Shown: positions 1 through 8,977 of the stretch, piece after piece
Layout of the letters: every line of letters starts with the position of its first letter
Position numbering within the stretch: position 1 is the first letter of the stretch
DNA from: Schauerella fraxinea
GTDB taxonomy: Bacteria > Pseudomonadota > Gammaproteobacteria > Burkholderiales > Burkholderiaceae_B
Direction of reading: 5' to 3'
NCBI GenBank assembly: GCA_030849945.1
Contig: JAVDKK010000003.1
Coordinates: 186,001-250,000, forward strand
DNA length: 64,000 nucleotides
Notes under the pieces: model-generated
What the model was told of the DNA's origin: nothing
Database searches by the model: none
What the model saw: the letters and a program-made list of their open reading frames with translations, nothing else
Position numbers and translations under genes: made by a program

Positions 1-1988
1 GCCGCCAGCGCGGCGGCCACATGCTGGGTGTTGGGATCGGACTGAACGATGTCTTCGCCCTGGCAATACAAGCCTTTGAACGTGCCGCCCAATGCCGCTT
101 CGAACATGTTCGGAATCCGCAAACCCGGTTCGGGCTGGATCGTCACGCCCCACGCGGATTCGAATTGTGCCCGCACCACGTTGTCCGAGATATGGCGATA
201 GCCCGGCAGTTCGTGCGGGAACGAACCCATGTCGCACGAGCCCTGCACGTTGTTCTGGCCGCGCAGCGGATTCACGCCCACGCCTTCGCGCCCGACGTTG
301 CCGGTGGCCATTGCGAGATTGGCGATGCCCATCACCGTGGTCGAACCCTGGCTGTGTTCGGTCACGCCCAGGCCGTAATAAATTGCGCCATTGCCGTGCG
401 TGGCGTAGAGCCTTGCCGCGCCGCGCACCTGGTCGGCGGGCACGCCGGTCACGTCGGCCGTGGCTTCGGGCGATTGCTCCGGACGCGATACGAATTCGCG
501 CCATTCGCTGAAGGCTTTGGTATCGCAACGCTCGGCCACGTACGCCTCGTCGATCAAGCCCTCGGTCGCGATCACGTGCGCGAGTGCCGCCAGCAAGGCC
601 ACGTTGGTGCCGGGGCGAACCTGCAAATGAAAGTCGGCCTTGATGTGCGGCGAGCTGACGAGTTCGATGCGGCGCGGATCGATCACGATCAGGCGCGCGC
701 CTTGGCGCAGACGCTTCTTGAGCCGCGACGCGAATACCGGATGGCCGCTGCTGGGATTGGCGCCCATCACGATGACGACGTCGCTGTGCATGACCGAGTC
801 GAATGTTTGCGTACCGGCCGATTCGCCCAGTGTTTGCTTCAACCCGTAGCCGGTGGGCGAATGGCACACCCGGGCGCAGGTATCGACATTATTGGTGCCG
901 AAAGCGGCGCGCACGAGCTTTTGCACCAGCCAAGTTTCTTCGTTCGTGCAACGCGATGACGTGATGCCGCCGATGGCGTCGCGGCCGTGTTCGCCTTGAA
1001 TGCGGCGAAATTCGGAGGCAGCATAGGTGAGTGCTTCGTCCCACGACACTTCCTGCCACGGATCGGAGATCCGCTTGCGGATCATGGGGTTGAGCACACG
1101 CTCTTTGTGGGTGGTGTAGCCCCACGCGAAGCGGCCTTTCACGCAGGAGTGACCGCGATTGGCCTGGCCGTCCTTCCACGGCACCATCCGCACCACTTCC
1201 TGACCTTTCATCTCGGCCTTGAAGCCGCAGCCCACGCCGCAATAGGCACAGGTGGTGATTACCGAATGCTCGGCCTGGCCCATCATGATGACGGTCTTTT
1301 CCTGCAGCGTAGAGGTGGGGCAAGCCTGCACACAGGCGCCGCAGGATACGCATTCGCTTTCCATGAACGACTCGTTCTGACCCGGCGACACCCGCGCGTC
1401 GAACCCGCGACCCGAGATCGTCAACGCAAACGTGCCCTGGGTTTCTTCGCACGCGCGCACACACCGATTGCACACGATGCACTTGGAGGCGTCGAACGAA
1501 AAGTAGGGATTGGAATCGTCGATGGCGTCGTGCAGATGGTTCTTGCCGTCGTAGCCATAGCGCACATTGCGCAAGCCCACCACGCCCGCCATATCCTGCA
1601 GCTCGCAATCGCCGTTGGCCGGACATGTGAGGCAATCCAGCGGATGATCGGAGATGTACAACTCCATCACGCCGCGCCGCAGTTCATGTAGCTTTGGCGT
1701 TTCGGTGCGCACCACCATGCCGGCCTCGACCGGGGTGGTGCACGACGCCGGATAACCGCGTTTGCCCTCGATCTCCACCAGGCACAGCCGGCACGAGCCA
1801 AACGGCTCGAGGCTATCGCTGGCACAAAGTTTGGGGATATTGATGCCCGACTCGGCGGCCGCCCGCATCACAGACGTGCCTTCGGGCACCGTCACGTTCT
1901 GGCCATCGATGGTGAGGGTGACGGTGGCGGCCGAGAGACGCTCGGGCGTGCCGTAATCGCGTTCGCGCTTCACAACGGTTTCAAGCAT
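1..1988 (-). CDS. fdsA: NAD-dependent formate dehydrogenase alpha subunit, 3' end outside window
   Basis: Catalytic molybdenum subunit of a soluble NAD-dependent formate dehydrogenase, oxidising formate to CO2. About 662 codons are visible from the ATG at 1988; relatives have about 950, so the C-terminal third lies off the left edge. Reading down the protein I see an N-terminal [2Fe-2S] ferredoxin-like domain (GSCRLCLVEI), a His/Cys cluster site (HPLDCLTCPANGDC), two 4Fe-4S sites (CIVCNRCVRAC and CVSCGACVQAC), then the molybdopterin oxidoreductase domain opening with CAYCGVGC. The Mo ligand region reads CARVCHSP, so the ligand is cysteine and no selenocysteine is needed. The start lies 17 nt after fdsB. 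fdsC and fdsD, if present, would be off the left edge. Confidence 0.95.
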   Translation of the reverse strand, partial: MLETVVKRERDYGTPERLSAATVTLTIDGQNVTVPEGTSVMRAAAESGINIPKLCASDSLEPFGSCRLCLVEIEGKRGYPASCTTPVEAGMVVRTETPKLHELRRGVMELYISDHPLDCLTCPANGDCELQDMAGVVGLRNVRYGYDGKNHLHDAIDDSNPYFSFDASKCIVCNRCVRACEETQGTFALTISGRGFDARVSPGQNESFMESECVSCGACVQACPTSTLQEKTVIMMGQAEHSVITTCAYCGVGCGFKAEMKGQEVVRMVPWKDGQANRGHSCVKGRFAWGYTTHKERVLNPMIRKRISDPWQEVSWDEALTYAASEFRRIQGEHGRDAIGGITSSRCTNEETWLVQKLVRAAFGTNNVDTCARVCHSPTGYGLKQTLGESAGTQTFDSVMHSDVVIVMGANPSSGHPVFASRLKKRLRQGARLIVIDPRRIELVSSPHIKADFHLQVRPGTNVALLAALAHVIATEGLIDEAYVAERCDTKAFSEWREFVSRPEQSPEATADVTGVPADQVRGAARLYATHGNGAIYYGLGVTEHSQGSTTVMGIANLAMATGNVGREGVGVNPLRGQNNVQGSCDMGSFPHELPGYRHISDNVVRAQFESAWGVTIQPEPGLRIPNMFEAALGGTFKGLYCQGEDIVQSDPNTQHVAAALA

Positions 1989-2005
1989 GGTGCTCTCCGT
2001 AAACG

Positions 2006-3592
2006 TTATGCCGCGTGCGTCGCGGGCTGGGGGGATGGCGCGCTGAGCGTGCCGCCGCCGAAATCTTCAGGAAAATGATCGAGTGCCGACAGCACCGGAT
2101 AGGGCGTCATGCCGCCCATGGCACACAGCGAACCGCCCATCATCGTGTCGCACAAGTCGCGCAGCAGATGGATGTGTTGTTCGCGTTGCGGGCCGCCGAC
2201 GACGATCTTCTCGATGGTCTCGACGCCACGGGTGGCGCCGATGCGGCAGGGGGTGCATTTGCCGCAGGACTCGATGGCGCAGAAGGCCATCGCGTAGCGT
2301 GCCATGCGCGCCATATCCACCGTGTCGTCGAAGGCCACGATGCCGCCGTGCCCGATCATGGCGCCGATCTTCACATACGACTCGTAATCCATCGGCGCAT
2401 CCCATTGCGCGGCCGGCAGATACGCGCCTAGCGGTCCGCCCACTTGCACCGCGCGCAGCGGCCGGCCCGATGCGCTGCCACCGCCGAAGGTCTCGATCAG
2501 CGTGCGCAGCGTGACGCCGAAGGCTTTTTCCACCAAGCCGCCTTGCCGCAGATTGCCGGCAAGTTGAAACGGCAACGTGCCTTGCGAGCGGCCGACACCG
2601 AAGTCGCGATAGCGCTCGGCGCCGTGCGCGAGGATGGTGGGCACACTGGCCAGTGTGATGACGTTATTGATCACGGTGGGGCAGCCGAAGAGGCCTGCAA
2701 TGGCCGGCAACGGCGGCTTGGCACGCACCACGCCGCGTTTGCCTTCCAGACTTTCGAGTAACGACGTTTCTTCGCCGCAGATATACGCGCCTGCGCCAAC
2801 ACGGACGTCCATATCGAACCCGTAGCCGCTGGCGGCGATATCGGTGCCGAGCCAGCCGCCGGCGCGCGCAGCATCGATGGCGGCTTGCATGGCGGCGATG
2901 GCGTGCGGGTATTCGGAACGGATATACACAAAGCCTTGCGTGGCGCCCGTGGCGATGCCGGCGATCGTCATGCCTTCGATCAGTGTGAACGGATCGCCTT
3001 CCATCAAGAGCCGGTCGGCAAACGTGCCCGAATCGCCTTCGTCGGCATTGCACACGATGTATTTACGGGAGCCGGCGGCCGACGCGACCGTCTTCCATTT
3101 GATGCCGGCCGGAAACGCCGCGCCGCCTCGGCCACGCAGGCCGGAGGTGGTGATGGCGGCCACGATAGCGTCGGGCGGCATCGCCAGCGCGGCGCGCAGC
3201 CCGGCATAGCCGTCGTGGGCCACGTAGTCTTCAACCGAACGCGGATCGACGATGCCCACACGAGCGAAGGTGAGGCGTTCCTGCTGCGCCAGATACGGTA
3301 TGGCTTCAGTCAAGCCGTGCGCCAGCGGATGGGCGCCGCCGCTGAGCCAGCCGGCATCGAACAAGGCGGGCACGTCTTCCGGGGCCACGGGGCCGTAGGC
3401 GATGCGGCCTTGCGGGGTGGCGATCTCGACCATGGGTTCGAGCCACAGCAGGCCGCGCGAGCCGTTGCGAATGATGCGAACGTGTTGGCCTCGGGCTGTG
3501 GCCTCATGGGCGATCGCTTGGGCGACGGCATCGGCGTCCACCGCCAATGCCGCGGCGTCTTGCGGCACATAGAGAATGAAGGGCGCGCTCAT
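2006..3592 (-). CDS. fdsB: NAD-dependent formate dehydrogenase beta subunit (FMN/NAD-binding)
   Basis: Diaphorase subunit that passes electrons from the Fe-S chain through FMN to NAD+, homologous to NuoF (here with a NuoE-like N-terminal thioredoxin fold). It has 528 residues from the ATG at 3592. Visible motifs are the glycine-rich GLRGRGGAAFPAG for NAD/FMN binding, NADEGDSGTF, and a C-terminal 4Fe-4S site ESCGKCTPCRIG with a later Cys in DLCDTM. The frame stays open about 100 codons upstream, but the chosen ATG shares an ATGA with the fdsG stop, as expected for translational coupling, and begins the conserved MSAPFILYVP. Confidence 0.95.
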   Translation of the reverse strand: MSAPFILYVPQDAAALAVDADAVAQAIAHEATARGQHVRIIRNGSRGLLWLEPMVEIATPQGRIAYGPVAPEDVPALFDAGWLSGGAHPLAHGLTEAIPYLAQQERLTFARVGIVDPRSVEDYVAHDGYAGLRAALAMPPDAIVAAITTSGLRGRGGAAFPAGIKWKTVASAAGSRKYIVCNADEGDSGTFADRLLMEGDPFTLIEGMTIAGIATGATQGFVYIRSEYPHAIAAMQAAIDAARAGGWLGTDIAASGYGFDMDVRVGAGAYICGEETSLLESLEGKRGVVRAKPPLPAIAGLFGCPTVINNVITLASVPTILAHGAERYRDFGVGRSQGTLPFQLAGNLRQGGLVEKAFGVTLRTLIETFGGGSASGRPLRAVQVGGPLGAYLPAAQWDAPMDYESYVKIGAMIGHGGIVAFDDTVDMARMARYAMAFCAIESCGKCTPCRIGATRGVETIEKIVVGGPQREQHIHLLRDLCDTMMGGSLCAMGGMTPYPVLSALDHFPEDFGGGTLSAPSPQPATHAA

Positions 3593-4239
3593 GCTGAAGC
3601 CTCCGAGTTGCCTGACGCAACGGTGGGATGGACCGTTGGTGTCGCAAGGGGCGGTGGGTCGTTGCCCGCCGTAGCGAGTGACGGCGCGCCGCGCTGTACG
3701 GCCATGGCGGCTGCTGGAGAGGCAGCGGGTGCCGCTGCCGCTGCCGCCACTGCATTTGCCACCAGGCGATCGAAACGCGCCGGCGTGATACGAGCGTAGG
3801 GTTTGCCGTCGATCATCATCGATGGCGATTGCGCGCACAGGCCCAGGCAATACACCGATTCGAGCGTGTAGCGGCCGTCGTCCGTGGTGGCGTTGAAGCT
3901 GCAACCCAGCCGCGCTTCGGCGTGCGCCGCAATGGCCTCACCGCCGCGCGATTGGCAGGACTCGGCCCGGCACACCTCGATCACGTGGTCGCCCGGTGGG
4001 GCGGTGCGAAAGTGCGGATAGAAGGTGATGACGCCATGCACTTCGGCGCGCGACAGATTGAGCGCCTCGGCCAGCGTGCCCACGGTTTCGGGCGGAATGC
4101 ATCGCAGTCGGTGCTGGATGGCATGCAGGATGGGCAACAGCGGCCCCGGGGTGTCGCGGTGCTGGGCGATTGCTTCGCGAGCAACAGCAATCGCCGGGCT
4201 ACAGGACGAGGCCGCAAGCGGCACTACGCGCGTATCCAT
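3589..4239 (-). CDS. fdsG: NAD-dependent formate dehydrogenase gamma subunit
   Basis: Small [2Fe-2S] subunit, NuoE-like, that sits with FdsB in the electron path to NAD. It has 216 residues. Cluster cysteines are seen in EVCRAESC and, about 35 residues on, VYCLGLC. The ATG at 4239 is preceded by GGAGAC at ideal spacing; an in-frame start further upstream has no such site. The domain ends near residue 150 and is followed by about 65 residues rich in Ala and Pro. Its TGA overlaps the fdsB ATG. It is the first gene of fdsGBA, and its promoter must lie in the 4240-4400 gap. Confidence 0.94.
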   Translation of the reverse strand: MDTRVVPLAASSCSPAIAVAREAIAQHRDTPGPLLPILHAIQHRLRCIPPETVGTLAEALNLSRAEVHGVITFYPHFRTAPPGDHVIEVCRAESCQSRGGEAIAAHAEARLGCSFNATTDDGRYTLESVYCLGLCAQSPSMMIDGKPYARITPARFDRLVANAVAAAAAAPAASPAAAMAVQRGAPSLATAGNDPPPLATPTVHPTVASGNSEASA

Positions 4240-4300
4240 CGCGTGTCTCCTTTGTCTCTGCCGGTTTGTGCCGGCTTGTCGTCTTGGCCATCCGGTCTTG

Positions 4301-4326
4301 TTTATATGCAAAACAAAGCATATAAA
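4301..4326. promoter_or_regulatory. Perfect 9-bp inverted repeat, candidate ModE-type operator
   Basis: TTTATATGC at 4301-4309 and GCATATAAA at 4318-4326 are exact reverse complements with an 8-bp A-rich spacer. The site lies in the 161-bp divergent gap between fdsG and the ModE-like regulator. E. coli ModE boxes are also TATAT-type inverted repeats with a spacer of 6-7 bp, so the form fits. A looser TATA-rich element (ATGACATATAA) overlaps the regulator start at 4401. Binding is inferred, not shown. Confidence 0.6.
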
Positions 4327-4400
4327 ACCGATATGGAAGCGCTTAATTCGTTATGGGCCCTACTCTATGCTTGTGAATCCGAGGCTTCAATAAGAGATTT

Positions 4401-5495
4401 ATGACATATAAGAGCTTGCGCATCGGATTGCGCCCGGCGTGGTCCCTGGCCAGCAGCCATGGGGAGGCGGGCGTGCCGCTCGCGGATATGCTGGCGTTGT
4501 TGGCCGCCATTGACGCGGTGGGCAACATCGCCGGCGCCTGTCGCGCATGCAATCTGTCGTATCGCCATGCCTGGGGCATTCTGCGCAAGTTCGAAGGCCT
4601 TTTCGGCACGCCGTTGCTGGTCACGCGCCGCCGCCAAGGCACTACGCTTTCGCCCTTTGCGCAGCGCCTGCTGTGGGCCAACCGTCGCATCGAGGCGCGC
4701 CTCATGCCCACGCTGGACAGCATGGCGTCGGAACTGCAGGAAGAACTGGCGCGGCTGCTGCCCGAAGACGGGCCGCATTTGCGGCTGCACGCCAGCCATG
4801 GTTTTGCGGTCGAAGCGCTGATGCAGCACATGAGCGACCAGAAGCCGGGGTTGGAGCTGCGCTATCGCACGGCGATCGAGGCGCTCGCGTCGCTCGAGCG
4901 CCGCGAATGCGATCTGGCGGGGTTCCAGGTACCGTTGGGCGAATTCGAGCAGCCCATTCTGGCGCGGTATGCGCAATGGCTGGATCCGGACGATTATCTG
5001 CTCATCCATCTGGCGGTGCGCAACACTGGCCTGTTCGTGCAGTCGGGCAACCCCAAGGGCATCGACGATTTGCGCGATCTGGCGCGTGCCGATGTGCGCT
5101 TCGTGAATCGCCAGATCGGCTCAAGCACGCGCTATCTGGTGGGCTTGATGCTCGAGAAGGCGGGGATCGCGATCGGTGAGGTCAATGGCTACGAAAGCAA
5201 CGAGTTCACGCACATGGCGATCGCGGCGCATATTGCCAGCGGTATGGCCGATACCGGCGTGGGCGTGGAAACTGCTGCATGGCGATTTGGGCTGGACTTC
5301 ATACCGCTCGTGCGCGAGCGGTATTTCTTCGCCATCCGGCGCGCGGGTCTTGATACACCTGGTATGGCGGAACTTCTGCGTATTATGCGCAGTCCTCAAT
5401 ATGTGGCTTATGTGGGTCAGCTCGTCGGGTACGACGCGCAGGAAACAGGGCAATTGTTTACGGTGGCCGAGGCGTTTCCTGGGCTGACGCTATGA
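4401..5495 (+). CDS. ModE-like HTH regulator with PBP-like ligand domain
   Basis: A 364-residue transcription factor. Residues about 25-110 resemble the winged-helix of ModE/LysR type (ADMLALLAAIDAVGNIAGACRACNLSYRHAWGILR in pieces; then RRRQGTTLSPFAQRLL). Residues about 120-355 form a periplasmic-binding-protein-like domain of the PF12727 type (FVNRQIGSSTRYL, HIASGMADTGVGVE). Proteins of this layout are found beside molybdenum enzymes and are thought to sense molybdate or the cofactor. It is divergent from fdsGBA and 7 bp upstream of moaA, so it is likely cotranscribed with moaA and likely controls both. The actual ligand is unknown. Confidence 0.85.
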   Translation: MTYKSLRIGLRPAWSLASSHGEAGVPLADMLALLAAIDAVGNIAGACRACNLSYRHAWGILRKFEGLFGTPLLVTRRRQGTTLSPFAQRLLWANRRIEARLMPTLDSMASELQEELARLLPEDGPHLRLHASHGFAVEALMQHMSDQKPGLELRYRTAIEALASLERRECDLAGFQVPLGEFEQPILARYAQWLDPDDYLLIHLAVRNTGLFVQSGNPKGIDDLRDLARADVRFVNRQIGSSTRYLVGLMLEKAGIAIGEVNGYESNEFTHMAIAAHIASGMADTGVGVETAAWRFGLDFIPLVRERYFFAIRRAGLDTPGMAELLRIMRSPQYVAYVGQLVGYDAQETGQLFTVAEAFPGLTL

Positions 5496-5502
5496 TGGGT
5501 AT

Positions 5503-6618
5503 ATGAGCAAGGTCATTTTTCTCACCGAGCAACGCAGGGCTTCGCTGCCCGAGATCTGGACGGGCGATCTGCCCGCTGCCGGTGAGCCGGTGCGGGATCT
5601 GCGCGCGCGGCCGTTACGCGATTTGCGCATCTCGGTCACCGACCGCTGCAACTTCCGCTGCACTTATTGCATGCCGCGCGATGTGTTCGACAGCCACTAC
5701 ACCTTCATGCCGCATTCGGCCTTGCTGTCGTTCGAAGAAATGGCGCGGGCTGCGCGCGTGTTTGCCGAGTTGGGTGTGGAGAAAATCCGGCTCACCGGTG
5801 GCGAACCCCTGATGCGCAAAAATTTGGAAGTGCTGATCGCCATGCTGGCCGAGATTCGCACGCCCAGCGGTCAGCCCCTGGATCTCACGTTGACGACCAA
5901 CGGCAGCCTGCTCACGCGCAAGGCGCGCGCATTGAAGGATGCCGGGCTGAATCGCCTGACGGTGAGCATGGATGCGCTGGACGACGCGACCTTCCAGCGC
6001 ATGAGCGATACCGATTACATGGCTACCGACGTGCTGCGCGGCATCGATGCCGCCGCCGCCGCGGGGCTCGACAATATCAAGGTCAACATGGTGGTGCGGC
6101 GTGGCCTCAACGACGACCAGATCCTGCCGATGGCGCGCCAGTTTCGCGGCACGCCGCATGTGCTGCGCTTCATCGAATACATGGATGTGGGATCTACCAA
6201 CGGGTGGAACCTGCAGGATGTGGTGCCCAGCGCCGAAATCGTGGCACGGCTGGGCGCGGCCTACCCGCTGTCACCCTTGATCGACGATCCCATGGGGCGC
6301 GTGGCCGAACGCTGGCGCTATCTGGACGGCGCAGGCGAAGTCGGCATGATTTCCAGCGTGACGCAGGCGTTTTGCGGCGGCTGTACGCGCGCGCGCCTGT
6401 CGCCCGAAGGGCAGTTGTTCCTGTGCCTGTTTGCCGGCCACGGCCATGACCTGCGCGAAGTGCTGCGCGGGGATCAGGACGATGAACGGTTGCGCCGTCG
6501 GATCGCACAGATCTGGACCGCGCGTGGCGACAACTACTCGGAGCAGCGCAGCGCCGCCACGGGCCAAGGCCCGCGCGACGCCGAGCGTCCGGTCGAAATG
6601 AGTTATATCGGCGGATGA
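5503..6618 (+). CDS. moaA: GTP 3',8-cyclase, first step of molybdenum cofactor synthesis
   Basis: Radical SAM enzyme that, with MoaC, turns GTP into cyclic pyranopterin monophosphate. It has 371 residues. The SAM cluster is in TDRCNFRCTYCMP (residues about 47-59), the SAM-binding GGEP follows in RLTGGEPLMRK, and the C-terminal substrate-side cluster is in FCGGCTRARL with a third Cys in LFLCLFA. The protein ends in the conserved Gly-Gly tail (SYIGG), which is needed for activity in characterised MoaA. It starts 7 bp after the regulator stop. It is separated from the other moa genes, which run towards it on the other strand. Confidence 0.96.
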   Translation: MSKVIFLTEQRRASLPEIWTGDLPAAGEPVRDLRARPLRDLRISVTDRCNFRCTYCMPRDVFDSHYTFMPHSALLSFEEMARAARVFAELGVEKIRLTGGEPLMRKNLEVLIAMLAEIRTPSGQPLDLTLTTNGSLLTRKARALKDAGLNRLTVSMDALDDATFQRMSDTDYMATDVLRGIDAAAAAGLDNIKVNMVVRRGLNDDQILPMARQFRGTPHVLRFIEYMDVGSTNGWNLQDVVPSAEIVARLGAAYPLSPLIDDPMGRVAERWRYLDGAGEVGMISSVTQAFCGGCTRARLSPEGQLFLCLFAGHGHDLREVLRGDQDDERLRRRIAQIWTARGDNYSEQRSAATGQGPRDAERPVEMSYIGG

Positions 6619-6694
6619 GATGTGAAGGGCGAGACGCTGCGCGTCCGCCTGTTAAGTCCCACCGGGATAAGTCTCACCCCGATAAGTGCCGACC

Positions 6695-6748
6695 GGCAAG
6701 CTTTACCCGATGGGGGGTGCCCGCTGGGGTTACCCGAAAAAGCTTGCC
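6695..6748. repeat. Inverted repeat between convergent moaA and moeA
   Basis: GGCAAGCTT (6695-6703) and AAGCTTGCC (6740-6748) form an exact 9-bp inverted repeat around a GC-rich loop. Just upstream and within the same gap the motif CCSGATAA recurs three times (about 6663, 6679 and 6748). There is no long T run, so this is at most a weak bidirectional terminator. Confidence 0.45.
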
Positions 6749-6762
6749 CCGATAATGTGGCG

Positions 6763-7968
6763 CTACGCCAGCCAGCGCGAGAAGTCGTAGTAGGCGACCT
6801 TCTCGCCGTCATACACCGGTGTGCCTGCTGGAATGCGGGCGAAGCCGCTTGCCCAGGGCAGCGAGCTGATGATGCCGGAACCTTGTTGGCTGAATGCGGT
6901 GAGCTCGACGTTGCCGCCGGTCGCCGTCGATGCGCGCACCCGCAAAAACTCTTCGCGGTCGTCATGATGCGGTTGCTCGGTTCGCAGCGTTTGCGCGTAT
7001 ACGGCCGGGAAAATATCGGCGCGGCCCTGGCGGCGTCGGATCAACGGCGATACCAGCAGCGTAAACACCGCAAAGGCCGACACGGGATTGCCAGGCAGGC
7101 AGACGATCGGCGTGCCGTCGATATGCGCCAGTGCCACCGGCTTGCCGGGCTTCATCTTCACACGCCACAAGTCGAGCGTGCCGCCCAGGCCTTCGATGGC
7201 CGGCTTGACCAGATCGCGTTCGCCAACCGACACCCCACCCACGCTCACGACCAGATCGCAATCGTCGACCAGCGTGCGCAGCGCGCGTTGCAGATCTTCC
7301 TTGGTATCGATGGCATGCAGCACATGCACGACCTCGGCGCCCAGACCGGTCGCCAACGTGGCCAGCATGATGCCGTTGGAGTTGTAGATCTGCGCCTCGC
7401 CGCGCGGCTCGCCTGGTGCCACCAGTTCGTCGCCAGTGGTGAGGATGCCGATGCGCACAGGCGTGAATACCGACACTTGCGCCACGCCTTGCGACGCCAG
7501 CAACGTGAGATGGGCTGCCGTCAAGCGCGTGCCTGCAGCAATGAGTTCGCGGCCGGTGGTGGTGTCTTCACCGCGTTTGCGCACGTGCTGTCCCGGGCGC
7601 GGGGCGACCAGCAGTTTGACCTCGCCGTCTGCTTCTTCCGTGTCTTCCTGCATGATCACGGTATCTGCCCCGGTGGGCATGATGCTGCCGGTAAAGAGGC
7701 GCGTCGCGTGTCCGGGCGTGAGCGGCTGCGGCTTATCGCCGGCAAAGCTGCGTTCCTGAATAGGCAGCACCACGCCGGGCTGGAAGTCGATGGCGCGGAT
7801 CGCATAGCCGTCCATCGCGCTGTTGTCGGCGGGCGGCAGATCCAGGGTGGCAATCACGACCTCGGCCAGGATGCGTCCTGCTGCGTGCGTCAACGCCACC
7901 TGTTCGGTGGTGCCAATCGGCACGCCGGCGTCGGCCAGGCGTTGTTGTGCGTCGTCGAATGAAATCAT
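6763..7968 (-). CDS. moeA: Molybdopterin molybdenumtransferase
   Basis: Inserts molybdate into adenylated molybdopterin to give active cofactor. It has 401 residues, the usual length. The family pattern is clear: an N-terminal segment with LPPADNSAMDGYAI, a central MoCF-binding domain with ILTTGDELV, SNGIML, SVGGVSVGERDLV and a conserved CLPGNPVSAFAVF, and a C-terminal beta-barrel (domain IV). It is the last gene of the moaCDEB-moeA operon; its ATG overlaps the moaB stop by ATGA. Confidence 0.95.
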   Translation of the reverse strand: MISFDDAQQRLADAGVPIGTTEQVALTHAAGRILAEVVIATLDLPPADNSAMDGYAIRAIDFQPGVVLPIQERSFAGDKPQPLTPGHATRLFTGSIMPTGADTVIMQEDTEEADGEVKLLVAPRPGQHVRKRGEDTTTGRELIAAGTRLTAAHLTLLASQGVAQVSVFTPVRIGILTTGDELVAPGEPRGEAQIYNSNGIMLATLATGLGAEVVHVLHAIDTKEDLQRALRTLVDDCDLVVSVGGVSVGERDLVKPAIEGLGGTLDLWRVKMKPGKPVALAHIDGTPIVCLPGNPVSAFAVFTLLVSPLIRRRQGRADIFPAVYAQTLRTEQPHHDDREEFLRVRASTATGGNVELTAFSQQGSGIISSLPWASGFARIPAGTPVYDGEKVAYYDFSRWLA

Positions 7969-8495
7969 TGCGAAGCTCCCTTGCGCGCCAAAGCAGTGCG
8001 TTTGAACTGCGCTGCGAAATTGCAGCTTTTGGCGCTATCCATTTGTTCGAGCAGAATGCCGTCCCATGCAGTGCGGCAAGCGCTGGTCGAGCCCGGCAGG
8101 CAAACGATCAGCGTGTCGTTGGCATAACCGGCCAAGGCGCGCGACTGAATCGCGGAGGCGCCGATTTCGGCAAACGACAGGTGACGGAACAACTCGCCAA
8201 ATCCGATCACTTCCTTATCGAGCAGCACCGAAACGGCTTCAGGCGTGGCGTCCAATTGCGTGAAGCCCGTGCCGCCATTGGTAAAAACGACCTGCACCTC
8301 GGGGTCGGCGATCCAATCGCTCACCACCCGTCGGATCTGATAGATATTTTCGGGCACGATGTCGCGCCGGATGCATGCATGACCGGCGTGCGCCAGGCTC
8401 TCCGCCAGATAGTTGCCCGACGTGTCGTCGCCCGCCGTGCGGGTATTGCTCACGGTGAGTACCGCGCAGGCAAGGGATAGGGGATGCTCGTTCAT
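7965..8495 (-). CDS. moaB: MoaB/Mog family molybdenum cofactor protein
   Basis: A 176-residue member of the MoaB/Mog family, which adenylates molybdopterin. It has the MoCF-binding signature (FTNGGTGFTQLDATPEAV, then GFGELFRHLSF, and VCLPGSTSACRTAWDG). The ATG at 8495 follows GGAGCC and overlaps the moaE stop; an earlier in-frame GTG/ATG region is less convincing. A second, MogA-type paralogue is present at 61860. As in E. coli, which has both, the separate job of MoaB is unclear. Confidence 0.92.
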   Translation of the reverse strand: MNEHPLSLACAVLTVSNTRTAGDDTSGNYLAESLAHAGHACIRRDIVPENIYQIRRVVSDWIADPEVQVVFTNGGTGFTQLDATPEAVSVLLDKEVIGFGELFRHLSFAEIGASAIQSRALAGYANDTLIVCLPGSTSACRTAWDGILLEQMDSAKSCNFAAQFKRTALARKGASQ

Positions 8496-8974
8496 GATGG
8501 CTCCTTCGATGGTGAGGACGCTGCCGCCCATTGCGCCGTGCGCTGGCTGTCGGTCGCACGCTGTTCGACCCAGAAGTCTTTCCCGTCGGCAAGCGTTTCG
8601 CGCTTCCAGAAGGGCGCCCGGGTCTTGAGGGCGTCGATAATGAATTCACAGCCGCGAAACGCGTCGCCGCGATGGGCGCTCGCCACTGCCACAAACACGA
8701 TCTGCTCGCCATGGCCGAGCGCACCCACACGATGGATGATCTCGGTGTCGGTGAGCGGCCACCGGCTGCGGGCTTCGCGATCGATGGCCTCGAGTTCGCG
8801 TTCGCACATGCCGGGATAATGATCGAGAAACAGCGTGCTGGTGGCCTCGCCGGGCGCGTAATCGCGCACATAGCCCACGAATGTCACCACCGCGCCCATG
8901 TCGCCGGCGGCTCGGGCGCGCAGCGCCTGTTGGCTCAGTGCCGCATCGAAGTCGGATTCCTGAATGGTGATCAT
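8492..8974 (-). CDS. moaE: Molybdopterin synthase catalytic subunit
   Basis: Large subunit of molybdopterin synthase; it uses MoaD thiocarboxylate to add the two dithiolene sulfurs. It has 160 residues with the family motifs MGAVVTFVGYVRD, LFLDHYPGM, RVGALGHGEQIVFV, ASAHRGDAFRGCEFIID and the C-terminal lysine-containing FWKRETLADG. Its stop overlaps the moaB ATG, and it starts 3 bp after moaD, so the synthase subunits are made together. Confidence 0.96.
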   Translation of the reverse strand: MITIQESDFDAALSQQALRARAAGDMGAVVTFVGYVRDYAPGEATSTLFLDHYPGMCERELEAIDREARSRWPLTDTEIIHRVGALGHGEQIVFVAVASAHRGDAFRGCEFIIDALKTRAPFWKRETLADGKDFWVEQRATDSQRTAQWAAASSPSKEPS

Positions 8975-8977
8975 GGC

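Noticed and set aside
1..1988. Selenocysteine in formate dehydrogenase
   Set aside because: The ligand codon reads Cys (CARVCHSP) and no in-frame TGA occurs.
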